From NCBI GenBank assembly GCA_001942415.1, contig MKJX01000122.1:25170-89169 (forward strand): a DNA stretch of 64,000 bases, written 5' to 3'. The DNA comes from Pseudonocardia sp. CNS-139 (GTDB taxonomy: Bacteria > Actinomycetota > Actinomycetes > Mycobacteriales > Pseudonocardiaceae). The notes beneath the pieces were generated by a model. It made no database searches. It had not been told where the DNA came from and saw only the letters and a program-made list of their open reading frames with translations. The translations under genes were made by a program, and so were the position numbers. Positions 28,395-36,565 of the stretch are shown one piece after another; the first letter of the stretch is position 1; each line of letters opens with the position of its first letter.

Positions 28395-29636
28395 ACGCGT
28401 TCGGGGCGGAGCTGCGCCGCCGCCGGCAGGCCGCCGGGCTGACCCTCGGCGAGCTGGCCGCGCTGCTCAACTACAGCAAGAGCCACCTCAGCAACGTCGA
28501 GGCCGGTCGCAAGGCCGCGGTCGACCCGCTGGCCCGGCAGGCCGACCGGGTGCTCAACGCGGGCGGCGAGCTGCACGCGCTGGCGGGCGGCCGCCGGGCC
28601 GGGGTGCCCGTCGACCCGACCCCACGGGCGACCCCGACGAGCGCTGGACGGTGCGGCTGGAGCCGAACGGCTCCGGGGAGTTCTGGGTCGGGGAGCCGGC
28701 CTCGCCCGTGCTCGCCGTGACCACCATGCCCCCGCTGGGCGGCAGCTCGGCGGACCTGCTCGACGGCCTCGGCCGGGTGTTCCACGACCTGCGCCGGCTC
28801 GCCCACGTCGTCAGCCCGAGCATCGTGCTGCCGCTGGCCATCAGCCTGGCGCACGGCACGGTGGCGGCGGCCCGGCAGCGCACCGGCCGGCGCCGCGACC
28901 TGCTCCTGCTCCAGGGCGCGCGGGCCACTGAGTTCGCCGGCTGGATGGCCCAGGAGTGCGGCGACGACCGCGGCGCGCTGTGGTGGACCGAGCGGGCCGT
29001 CCAGGTCGCGGCGGCCGCGGGCGACCGGCAGCTGGCCGACTACGCCCTCGTCCGGCAGGCGCTGGTGACGATGTACCGCGGGGACGCCGAGCCGACGGTC
29101 GGGCTCGCCGAGCAGGTGGTCGGGCGCAGCGCGGCCCACCCCCGCATCCGGTGGCTGGCGGCGCTGCGGTCCGCGCAGGGCTACGCGCTCGGCATGCGCG
29201 AGCAGGACGCCATGGCCGCGCTCGACCGGGCCGCGGCGCTCGCCGACGCGGCCCGGGCCGAGGGGGACGACGACACCTACGGGCCGTCGCCGATGCCCGA
29301 GCGGGCCGACATCACCCGGGCCTGGTGCCTCTACGACCTCGGCCTGCTCGACGAGGCGGCGGCCCTCCTCGACCACGCCGTCCCGCGCATCCCCGAGTCC
29401 GCCGGCCGCAGCCGCGCCCGCTACGGCACCCGGCAGGCGCTGGTGCACGCCGCCCGTGGCGACCTCGACCGGGCCTGCGCGGTGCTGGGCCCGCTGCTGG
29501 ACACCGTCTCGGCGGTCGACTCGGTGACGATCAGGCCGACCTGCGCGACTTCGCCCGGACGGTCGGCCGGAGCGGCGAGCACCCGGCCGTGCAGCGGCTG
29601 CAACCGGCGCTGGCCGACGCCCTGTCCAAACGCTGA
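28391..29636 (+). CDS. XRE-type HTH regulator with TPR-like C-terminus, two frameshifts
   Basis: GTG 28391 overlaps the TIR-STAND stop (GTGA). HTH at residues 4-60: 'ELRRRRQAAGLTLGELAALLNYSKSHLSNVEAGRKAAVDPLARQADRVL'. The frame shifts near 28625 and the remaining about 330 residues are helical repeats ('QGARATEFAGWMAQECGDDRGALWWTERAVQVAAAAGDRQLADYALVRQALV...'), a TPR array as in many actinomycete XRE regulators. Another shift near 29530 gives the end 'DLRDFARTVG...ALADALSKR'. Probably represses or primes the cassette; an inverted repeat 38 bases after its stop is a candidate binding or termination site. Confidence 0.8.
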
Positions 29637-29673
29637 CACCACTCGCGGGGACGGGGTTTCCCGCATTCTGCTG

Positions 29674-29707
29674 ACCGGAAAACGGGCAACACCTGTTGCG
29701 TTCCGGT
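29674..29707. promoter_or_regulatory. 34-base nested inverted repeat between XRE and GTPase genes
   Basis: ACCGGAA (29674-29680) pairs with TTCCGGT (29701-29707), and inside it GCAACA (29686-29691) pairs with TGTTGC (29694-29699) around a two-base loop. No T-run follows. It could be an operator for the XRE protein, a terminator, or an RNA element in the leader of the GTPase genes, 62 bases before their ATG. Confidence 0.55.
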
Positions 29708-29769
29708 GACCGCGGAGACGCTGGTCGTACCGCGGACGGACCGCGGTCGGCGGATCCGGAAGTGGTGAT

Positions 29770-30363
29770 ATGAGAATCGGCTTTCTCGGCAAGACCGGGG
29801 CCGGAAAGACCTCTCTGGTCAATGCGCTGTTCGGGCTGGAGTTCCGGACCGGGAACTACCAGGCCACCACCATGGCACTGCAGCGTTCCACCGTGACGCT
29901 GACGGTCTCCGGCCGGCGCGTGCCGGTGCAGGTCGTGGACACGCCGGGGCTCGCGGAGAGCGTCGAGACCGAGCCGGGCTACCGGCGGCTCTACGCCGAT
30001 CTGCTCCCCGACCTCGACCACGTCGTCTGGGTGGTGGCGGCGCATCCCCGCACGTTCCGCGCCGACCAGGAGGCGCTGATCGCGCTGCGGCCGGCGTTTC
30101 CCGCGGGAGTCGCCGTCACCGTCGCGCTCACCCGGGCCGACACCATCGGCCCGAACGACTGGGACGTCGCGAACGGCCGTCCCTCGCCGGGCCAGCGGGA
30201 GTCGCTGGACCAGCAGGTGGCCAACGTCCTCGCGAAGTTCGGGCCGTACGTCGCGTCCCTGCGTCCCGCCGACATCGTGCCGTGCGCCGCGCCCCGCGGC
30301 TACGGCCTCGACCATCTCATCGCACGCATCGGGGCCGCACTGCAGGCCCCGGAAAGGACCTGA
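29770..30363 (+). CDS. small Era-like GTPase A, 197 aa
   Basis: Intact. G1 'GFLGKTGAGKTSLVNALFG' (GKTGAGKT), switch I Thr in 'YQATTMALQ', G3 'VVDTPGLAES', G4 as 'LTRADT' instead of NKxD, G5 near 'VPCAAPRGYGL'. A bare TRAFAC-type G domain with no membrane helix or fused effector. The stop is 3 bases from the next ATG, so it is co-translated with the second GTPase. The altered G4 may weaken guanine specificity. Possibly a switch that assembles or releases the small proteins encoded downstream (inference). Confidence 0.85.
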   Translation: MRIGFLGKTGAGKTSLVNALFGLEFRTGNYQATTMALQRSTVTLTVSGRRVPVQVVDTPGLAESVETEPGYRRLYADLLPDLDHVVWVVAAHPRTFRADQEALIALRPAFPAGVAVTVALTRADTIGPNDWDVANGRPSPGQRESLDQQVANVLAKFGPYVASLRPADIVPCAAPRGYGLDHLIARIGAALQAPERT

Positions 30364-30366
30364 CGA

Positions 30367-31195
30367 ATGGACAACAGGAGAGCCACCTTCTTCCGCGGAA
30401 TGGCGGAGCTGGCCGGTTCGGGAAAGCGACCGACGGGCTGCGCGACCTGCTGGGCACCGACGCGTGGAGAAGCTGGAGAAGCTGGTCAGCCGGGAGCGCG
30501 CGACCAACCCGCCGCGCGTCGTGGTGATCGGCAAGGCCGGCGTCGGCAAGAGCACCACGATCAACAACCTGTTCTCGGCGCAGCTGCGCACCAGCCACGC
30601 GCTGCAGGGCACGTCGGCGGCCCAGCTGGTCGAGTACGACCTGCGCGGCGGCGGCCTGCTGCACATCGTGGACATGCCGGGGCTCGGCGAGGGCATCGAC
30701 GAGGACGCCGCCTTCGAGCGGATCTACCGGGAGGAGCTGCCGAAGGCCGACGTCGTGCTCTACGTGCTGGAGGCCGACGAGCGGATCCTGCGGGAGGACC
30801 AGCGGATCTTCTCCGACGTCGTGCTCCCCGCGCTCGGCGACGGCCGCGGCCGCCGGCTGGTGATCGGGCTCAACAAGGTCGACCTGATCGGCCCGGGCAC
30901 GTGGGACCGGCGGCTGAACCACCCCGACGAGCAGCAGGAGAAGTCGATCGAGGGGCGGTGCCGGGACATCGCCGACAAGCTCGCCCGCTCCGTGCCGGGC
31001 CTGCGCGCCGAGAACATCGACTTCTACTCGGCCGAGCTGCGCTACCGGCTCGTCGACCTGCAGATCACGCTCATCAAGGCGTCCGGGAAGGCCGCGTGGA
31101 AGCTGCCGGTGGACACCAAGGACCCGTTCGAGCTCGCCGACCCGGACGTGCAGGAGTACGTCCGGGAATGGCGCGCGAACAACCAGAGGGGCTGA
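30367..31195 (+). CDS. Era-like GTPase B with N-terminal extension (two frameshifts near its start)
   Basis: ATG 30367 opens MDNRRATFFRGMAELAGSGK, continuing after a shift near 30430 as ATDGLRDLLGTDA and after another near 30465 as VEKLEKLVSRERATNPPRVVVIG. A translation start at GTG 30464 is the alternative. G1 'GKAGVGKSTTINNLF', switch I 'TSAAQLVEYDL', G3 'VDMPGLGEG', G4 'LNKVD', G5 'FYSAEL'. The C-terminus 'DPFELADPDVQEYVREWRANNQRG' has no membrane helix. Clearly different in sequence from GTPase A. The stop is 2 bases before the first tiny gene. Confidence 0.85.
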
Positions 31196-31197
31196 CG

Positions 31198-31401
31198 ATG
31201 GGTCTCAGCGGTGCGGAGGTCGACCGCGTGGTCGCCCTCCTCGAACGCGAGTCGCAGACCAAGGTCGCCCAGGTCCTGCGGACCGCGGCGGCGTTGCTCG
31301 ACTGGCTGGCCGACGTCGTCGACATGGCCAGCGCGCTGTGGGGCCGGCTGCGGCAGTTCGCCGCCGACATCTGGCGGGACCTCCGCGGAATCTTCCTCTG
31401 A
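31198..31401 (+). CDS. tiny amphipathic protein 1, 67 aa (paralogue of the next gene)
   Basis: ATG 31198, AGAGGGG at about 8 bases upstream. Residues 4-25 (SGAEVDRVVALLERESQTKVAQ) form a charged helix; residues 26-67 are an amphipathic helical stretch with Trp at 36, 48 and 59 and a hydrophobic end GIFL. Shares with the next protein the pattern L-[ST]-x-A-x-[VI]-x-R-[VI]-x-x-L-L-x-x-E-S-Q-x-K. No signal peptide, no long uncharged helix: peripheral membrane binding or helical bundling is more likely than spanning. Unrecognised family; too small for most automatic annotation. Confidence 0.75.
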   Translation: MGLSGAEVDRVVALLERESQTKVAQVLRTAAALLDWLADVVDMASALWGRLRQFAADIWRDLRGIFL

Positions 31402-31435
31402 CCTGCCGGAAGGCTCTCTCACGGAAGGCTGTCCC

Positions 31436-31630
31436 ATGTCACTGACCCAGGCCCAGATCAGACGTATCGAGTACCTCCTCGGCCAGGAGAGCCAGAAGAA
31501 GGCCAACCGCATCCTCAGCACCGTCGAGTCCTTCGTCTCGTGGCTGCGCGACGCCGCGTCGGACCTGTGGTGGAGCATCAAGGACGTCGTCCGCCGGGTG
31601 TGGGACGAGATCGTCGACTTCTTCTCCTGA
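31436..31630 (+). CDS. tiny amphipathic protein 2, 64 aa (paralogue of the previous gene)
   Basis: ATG 31436 with GGAAGG about 8 bases upstream; the spacer carries GGAAGGCT twice. Sequence opens MSLTQAQIRRIEYLLGQESQKK and continues as a Trp-rich amphipathic helix with WL at 36-37, 'DLWWSIKDVV' and 'VWDEIVDFFS' at the end. Same layout as the previous gene, so a tandem duplication that has diverged. Last gene of the TIR/GTPase cassette; its stop is 15 bases from the end of convergent pqqE. Candidate effector, adaptor or toxin/antidote pair with the other copy (inference only). Confidence 0.75.
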   Translation: MSLTQAQIRRIEYLLGQESQKKANRILSTVESFVSWLRDAASDLWWSIKDVVRRVWDEIVDFFS

Positions 31631-31645
31631 TCGGCGACACCCTGG

Positions 31646-32728
31646 TCATCGCGCCAGGTGCGGGCGGGCGACCGGCGGACGGTCGCCCGCCCGTTCCCCG
31701 TTGGCGGCCTCGACCGCCCGGGCGACCATGTCGTGGTCGGGCGAGAGGTGGCAGACCGGGTCGGTGCGGGCCGCGTCGCCGGTGAGCTGGAACGCCTGGC
31801 AGCGGCACCCGCCGAAGTCCACCTCCCGCCGCTCGCAGCCGCGGCACGGCTGCGGCATCCAGTCCGTCCCGCGGAACGCGGTCATCACCGGGGCGTCCGT
31901 CCAGATCCACGCCAGCGGGTGTTCGCGCACGCTCGCCCGCGGCAGCGGCAGGGACTGGGCGGCCGGGCAGGGCAGGACGTCGCCGTTCGGCGTCACGGTC
32001 AGCTGGCGCGAGGCCCAGCCGCCCATGCACGGCTTCGGGTACCGGCTGTAGTAGTCGGGGATCACGTAGAGCACGTCCATGCGGTCCCGCAGCCGCTCGC
32101 GGGCCGCGCGCACCACGCGCTCGGCCGCGTCGAGCTGGGCCCGGCTGGGCAGCAGCGCGGCCCGGTTGTGCCAGGCCCAGCCGTAGTACTGGGTGTTGGC
32201 CAGCTCCAGACGGTCGGCGCCGACGTCCTCGGCCAGCGCGAGCACGTCGGCCACGCGGTCGATGTTGAGCCGGTGCAGCACCACGTTGACCGTCAGCGGC
32301 CAGCCCAGCTCCTTGACCCGGCCCATCGCCTCGATCTTGCGCCGGAACGACGGGGTCCCGGCGATCCGGTCGGACGCGGCCGGCTCGGCGGCCTGGATGC
32401 TGACCTGCACGTGGTCGAGGCCGGCGGCGCGCAGCCGCTCGGCCTTCGCCCGGGAGAACCCGACGGCGCTGGTGACGAGGTTGGTGTAGAGGCCCAGGTC
32501 GTGCGCGGCCGCCACGATCTCCACGAGGTCGCGGCGCAGCAGCGGCTCCCCGCCGGACAGGTGGCACTGCAGTACGCCCAGGTCGCGGGCCTCGGCCAGC
32601 ACCCGCCGCCACTCGTCCGTGGCCAGCTCGTCGGAGTAGTCGGCCATGTTCAGCGGGTTCGAGCAGTACGCGCAGCCCAGCGGGCAGCGGTAGGTCAGCT
32701 CGGCCAGCAGACCGAAGGGGCTATCCAT
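31646..32728 (-). CDS. pqqE: PqqE, radical SAM enzyme of PQQ biosynthesis
   Basis: 360 aa from ATG 32728; an upstream in-frame start at 32746 is possible. Radical SAM cysteines C15-x3-C19-x2-C22 (RCPLGCAYC), 'LSGGEPLLR' for SAM binding, and a C-terminal SPASM region with 'CRGCERREVDFGGCRC' for auxiliary clusters. It forms the C-C bond between the Glu and Tyr side chains of PqqA while PqqD presents the peptide. Start overlaps the pqqD end by 8 bases. Convergent with the tiny-protein gene. Confidence 0.96.
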   Translation of the reverse strand: MDSPFGLLAELTYRCPLGCAYCSNPLNMADYSDELATDEWRRVLAEARDLGVLQCHLSGGEPLLRRDLVEIVAAAHDLGLYTNLVTSAVGFSRAKAERLRAAGLDHVQVSIQAAEPAASDRIAGTPSFRRKIEAMGRVKELGWPLTVNVVLHRLNIDRVADVLALAEDVGADRLELANTQYYGWAWHNRAALLPSRAQLDAAERVVRAARERLRDRMDVLYVIPDYYSRYPKPCMGGWASRQLTVTPNGDVLPCPAAQSLPLPRASVREHPLAWIWTDAPVMTAFRGTDWMPQPCRGCERREVDFGGCRCQAFQLTGDAARTDPVCHLSPDHDMVARAVEAANGERAGDRPPVARPHLAR

Positions 32729-33059
32729 CGGTGAGCTCCGGCCCATCGGCCAGCTCCACCCACCGCCGGGCGAGCAGCCGGTCCAGGAACCGCCGCACCT
32801 CGTCGTCGGGCACGCTCCGGTACCGCCCGGCCAGCGCGGCCACGATCTCGGCGACGGTGCGCCGGCCGTCGCACAGCTGCAGGATCTCCGCCCCGGTGCC
32901 GTGCAGCACCACCACCGTCTCCGGGTGCAGGAGGACGTGCCGCTGCCGGGTCCGGTCGAACGTCAACCGGACGTGGCGCGCGAGGCGGGGCCGGTCCGCG
33001 CCGCCCACCACCCGGCCGCGCTGCCGGGTCGCTGCGGGGCTCGGGTCCACGGCGCTCAC
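32721..33059 (-). CDS. pqqD: PqqD, PqqA-binding chaperone
   Basis: 112 aa from GTG 33059, overlapping the pqqC stop by 4 bases. RRE-fold pattern: '[57 protein letters not shown]' with the final helix '[16 protein letters not shown]'. Binds PqqA and hands it to PqqE. A basic N-terminal extension of about 20 residues precedes the domain. Confidence 0.94.
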   Translation of the reverse strand: MSAVDPSPAATRQRGRVVGGADRPRLARHVRLTFDRTRQRHVLLHPETVVVLHGTGAEILQLCDGRRTVAEIVAALAGRYRSVPDDEVRRFLDRLLARRWVELADGPELTDG

Positions 33060-33763
33060 TCCGGATACGCCTGGTCGACGGCGTCCATCAGGCTCCACAG
33101 CACGTCGCACTTGAACGACAGCGCGTCCACGGCCCGGGCCTGCGACTCCGCGGACCGGCAGTGCGCGGTGACCACCTCCAGAGCGTGCTCGCAGTCGCGG
33201 GGGGCCTGGTCGAGGCGGGCGCGGAAGTACGCGAGGCCGGCGGGGTCGATCCACGGGTACCACCGCTCGAACGCGGCGAGCCGCGCCGCCATCAGGTCCG
33301 GGGCGAACAGCTCGGTGAGCGAGGACGCCACCGCCTCCACCCACGGGCGGGTCCGCGCGAAGGTCACGTAGGCGTCGACCGCGAACCGCACGCCGGGCAC
33401 CAGGTGCCGGTGGTCCAGGATCTCCGCGCGGGTCAGCCCGGCGGCCTCGCCGAGGCGCAGCCACGCGTCGATGCCGCCCTCCCCGGCCCGCCGGCCGTCG
33501 TGGTCGACGATCCGGCGGATCCAGCGGCGGCGGACCTCCACGTCGGGGCAGTTGGCGAGGATCGCGGCGTCCTTGCGGGGGATGTTCTCCTGGTAGTAGA
33601 AGCGGTTGGCCACCCAGCCCCGGATCTGCCGGCGGCTCAGCCGGCCGGCGTTCATCCGCACGTGGAACGGGTGCTGGTCGTGGTAGCGCCGCGCGTGCGC
33701 GCGCAGCGTCCCGACGAAGTCGGCTGCGCCGGTCGCCGCTGTTGTCGCCGTTCCCGTGGTCAC
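33056..33763 (-). CDS. pqqC: PqqC, pyrroloquinoline-quinone synthase
   Basis: 235 aa from GTG 33763. Heme-oxygenase-like fold with '[49 protein letters not shown]' and '[10 protein letters not shown]', and '[16 protein letters not shown]' at the end, all conserved in PqqC. Cofactorless oxidase performing the last ring closure and eight-electron oxidation to PQQ. The start is 3 bases after the pqqB stop. Confidence 0.96.
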   Translation of the reverse strand: MTTGTATTAATGAADFVGTLRAHARRYHDQHPFHVRMNAGRLSRRQIRGWVANRFYYQENIPRKDAAILANCPDVEVRRRWIRRIVDHDGRRAGEGGIDAWLRLGEAAGLTRAEILDHRHLVPGVRFAVDAYVTFARTRPWVEAVASSLTELFAPDLMAARLAAFERWYPWIDPAGLAYFRARLDQAPRDCEHALEVVTAHCRSAESQARAVDALSFKCDVLWSLMDAVDQAYPE

Positions 33764-33766
33764 GGC

Positions 33767-34675
33767 CTACACCTCGACCTCGAGGCCGTCCATCGCCACC
33801 TCCATGCCGTGGTCCTCCACCAGCCGCCGCTCCGGCGTGTCCGGCAGGAGGATCGGGTTGGTGTTGTTCATGTGGACGAAGACCGTCCGCCGGACGCCGA
33901 GCGACGGGAGCTGCGCCAGGCTGCCGTCCGGCCCGCCGACGGGCAGGTGGCCCATCGCGCGGGACGTCCGGGCGCCCAGTCCGAGCCGCCCGAGCTCGTC
34001 GTCGTGCCAGCACGTCCCGTCGACGAGCAGGCACGCGCTGCCCGCGATCTCGGCGCGCAGCGCCGTCGTCAGCGCCTGCACCCCCGGCAGGTACACGAGC
34101 GTCCCGCCGCTGCGTGCGTCGGTCAGCCGGTAGCCCACGACGCGGCCCTCGGCCACCGAGGTCCCGAACCGGTCGCGCTTGGTGGTGGGCACGTCGAACG
34201 CCCGGCACGACAGCCCGTCCACCAGCGGGAACTCCGCGCCGGGCACCACCGCCCGCCACTCGACCGGGCAGTAGCGCTCCAGCGTGCGCAGGATCCCCGA
34301 GCCCTCGCACAGGGTCTCGTGCACCGCCGGCGTGGCGTGCACCCGCACCCCGCGGGCCTCGCGCAACAGCAGCAGCCCGAGCGTGTGGTCGAGCTCCGCG
34401 TCGGTGAGCAGCACCGCCTCCAGCGGCGTGGCCCGGTCGCCCCGCGGGCGCAGGGCGGGGGACGCTTCGATCTGCGCGCGGACGTCCGGCGAGGCGTTCA
34501 CCAGGAACCACCGGCGGCCGTCGGCGCTGACCGCCACCGACGACTGCGTGCGCGCGGGCGCGGCCCCGGAGCGGACCGCGGCGCACACCGGGCAGCCGCA
34601 GTTCCACTGCGGGGATCCGCCCCCCGCCGCCGAGCCCAGCACCCGCAGCAACACCCCGGCGCTCCGTCCTCCCAC
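33767..34675 (-). CDS. pqqB: PqqB, metallo-hydrolase-fold hydroxylase of PQQ biosynthesis
   Basis: 302 aa. 'LLRVLGSAAGGGSPQWNCGCPVCAAVR' (the Cys cluster near the N-terminus is typical), 'LLTDAELDHTLGLLLLRE' and 'VFVHMNNTNPILLPDTPERRL' mark PqqB. It oxygenates the Glu-Tyr intermediate before PqqC acts. Lies 43 bases after pqqA. Confidence 0.95.
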   Translation of the reverse strand: MGGRSAGVLLRVLGSAAGGGSPQWNCGCPVCAAVRSGAAPARTQSSVAVSADGRRWFLVNASPDVRAQIEASPALRPRGDRATPLEAVLLTDAELDHTLGLLLLREARGVRVHATPAVHETLCEGSGILRTLERYCPVEWRAVVPGAEFPLVDGLSCRAFDVPTTKRDRFGTSVAEGRVVGYRLTDARSGGTLVYLPGVQALTTALRAEIAGSACLLVDGTCWHDDELGRLGLGARTSRAMGHLPVGGPDGSLAQLPSLGVRRTVFVHMNNTNPILLPDTPERRLVEDHGMEVAMDGLEVEV

Positions 34676-34718
34676 GCCGTGGGGGCGCCGGACACCCGGT
34701 CCGCGCCCCGCACGTGCG

Positions 34719-34814
34719 CTAGTCGTCCATCTGTGCGATGTACATGGTCACCTCGGGTGCGACCGCGATCTCGTCGAACTCGGGCGTCTCCCACGCGGCG
34801 AGCTGTGCCTCCAT
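34719..34814 (-). CDS. pqqA: PqqA, PQQ precursor peptide, 31 aa
   Basis: ATG 34814 with GAGGAGG at 8 bases upstream. The peptide carries the obligatory E-x3-Y core: E21 and Y25 in 'PEVTMYIAQM'. These two side chains become the PQQ skeleton. First gene of the pqqABCDE order. Easily missed because of its size. Confidence 0.93.
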   Translation of the reverse strand: MEAQLAAWETPEFDEIAVAPEVTMYIAQMDD

Positions 34815-34866
34815 GAGCCACCTCCTCTCTGCCCCGTTCGTCCGGCGGGCTCCCTCGACGGACGCA

Positions 34867-36552
34867 CTACTCCGGGAGGGCGAAGACGATCAGCGCGCTG
34901 CCGTGGCCGGCGCCGAGCATCCCGGGGAGGAACCCCTCGGTCCAGCCGCCCCAGCCGACCGGGACGGCGATGTACTGCCGGCCCTCGACCATGTAGGTGG
35001 TCGGGTTGCTGTGGTGGCCGCTGCCGCACTGGAACTGCCACAGCAGCTCCCCGGTGCGGGCATCGAGCGCGTTGAACTCCCCGGTGGGCTCCCCGGCGAA
35101 CACCAGGTCACCGCCCGTGGCCAGCACCGATGCGCACATCGGGACCTCGTTGCGCCAGCGCCACCGCTCCTCGCCCGAGGCGTCGAACGCGCTGATCGAC
35201 CCCGTCATGTCCTCGGCGTCGACCTGAACACCGGCGCCCCAGTAGGGGATGCTCTCCTTGAACTCGCGGCGCCGCCGGGTCGCGGTCGCCCCGACGTCCT
35301 GCACCGGCACGTAGAACAGCTCGGTCTTCGGGCTGTAGGCCGCGTGCGTCCACTCCTTGGCGCCGGCCGGTCCCGGCCAGAAGTGGACGGGGTCGCCTTC
35401 CTTGTCCGGGTACCGCCTGGGCGTCACCTGGCCGTCCCGCGTGATCGCGCCCCAGTCGATCCGGTCGACGAACGGCGTGATCTGCACCAGCTGGCCGTTC
35501 GTGCGGTCGACGACGAAGAAGTAGCCGTTCTTGTCGAAGTGCCCGAGCAGCTTGCGGCCAGCCGACTCGAACAGGATGCACTCGCCGATGCTGTCGTAGT
35601 CCCACACGTCGTGCGGGGTGCACTGGTAGTGCCAGCGGATCTGGCCGGCGTCCACGTCGACGGCGATGATGCTGTCGGTGAAGAGGTTGTCGCCCTCGCG
35701 CACCGCGCCGTCGAAGTCGGGTGCCGGGTTGCCGGTGCCGACGTAGAGCAGGTTCGTGTCCGGGTCGAACGTGCCGGTCACCCAGCAGTTCGCGCCCCCG
35801 CGCGCCCACGCCTCGCCGTCGGACGGCCAGGTCTCCGAGCCCGGCTCCCCGGGCTTGGGCACCGTGTAGCAGCGCCACACGTGCTCGCCGGAGTCGACGT
35901 CGAAGGCGTCGAGGTGGCCGCGCACCCCGAACTCGCCGCCGGAGCTGCCGACGATGACCATGTTCTTCACGACCAGCGGGGCGACCGTGGCGCTCTCGCC
36001 GGCCCGCACGTCGCCGTAGGTCCGGTCCCAGACCTTCTTGCCGTTGGTGGCGTCGAGCGCCAGCAGGTGGGCGTTGCCGGTGACCATGAAGACCTTGCCC
36101 TTGGCCACCGCCACGCCGCGGTTCACGTTCCCGCAGCACAGCGACACGTCGTAGGGCACGGCGTGCTTGTAGCGCCAGAACTCCTGGCCGGTCCGGGCGT
36201 CGAGGGCCCAGAGCCACCCGTCCCAGCCCGAGAGGTACATGACCCCGTCCACGACGATCGGGGCGGCCTCGAACGCGTACGTCGACGCGCCCGCGATCAT
36301 CCCGCTGGTGCCGGCCTGGAACATCCAGGCGGGCCCGATGCGCTTGACGTTCTCGGTGTTGATCTGGTCGAGCGGGCTGTAGCGCTGCCCGTTGTAGGCG
36401 CCGTAGTAGGTGATCCAGTTCTCCGGCCGCGCCGAGGCCTCGAGGATGCGCTCGTAGGTCACGCCGGAGACCACCGCCGGGGCGGTCCCGGTCTTGCCGC
36501 TCAGCATGCCCTGGTCGATGGCCTCGCCCGCGTCGACGTACTCGACGGTCAT
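34867..36552 (-). CDS. PQQ-dependent alcohol dehydrogenase, lanthanide (XoxF/ExaF) type
   Basis: 561 aa, eight-bladed propeller. Vicinal disulfide C139-C140 in 'SLCCGNVNRG'. Active-site acid D318 in 'HDVWDYDS' is followed two residues later by D320, the extra Asp that marks lanthanide-using enzymes (Ca-type MxaF has Ala there). Repeats such as 'GWLWALDARTGQEFWRYK' are the W-motifs. It oxidises a primary alcohol, perhaps methanol or ethanol, using PQQ made by the adjacent genes. The start ATG has GAGAGGAG upstream and no signal peptide is visible. Confidence 0.93.
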   Translation of the reverse strand: MTVEYVDAGEAIDQGMLSGKTGTAPAVVSGVTYERILEASARPENWITYYGAYNGQRYSPLDQINTENVKRIGPAWMFQAGTSGMIAGASTYAFEAAPIVVDGVMYLSGWDGWLWALDARTGQEFWRYKHAVPYDVSLCCGNVNRGVAVAKGKVFMVTGNAHLLALDATNGKKVWDRTYGDVRAGESATVAPLVVKNMVIVGSSGGEFGVRGHLDAFDVDSGEHVWRCYTVPKPGEPGSETWPSDGEAWARGGANCWVTGTFDPDTNLLYVGTGNPAPDFDGAVREGDNLFTDSIIAVDVDAGQIRWHYQCTPHDVWDYDSIGECILFESAGRKLLGHFDKNGYFFVVDRTNGQLVQITPFVDRIDWGAITRDGQVTPRRYPDKEGDPVHFWPGPAGAKEWTHAAYSPKTELFYVPVQDVGATATRRRREFKESIPYWGAGVQVDAEDMTGSISAFDASGEERWRWRNEVPMCASVLATGGDLVFAGEPTGEFNALDARTGELLWQFQCGSGHHSNPTTYMVEGRQYIAVPVGWGGWTEGFLPGMLGAGHGSALIVFALPE

Positions 36553-36565
36553 GATCTGCTCCTCT

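Noticed and set aside
25537..31630. Prophage or transposon origin of the TIR/GTPase cassette
   Set aside because: No integrase, transposase, terminal repeats or target duplication visible; base use is like the surroundings.
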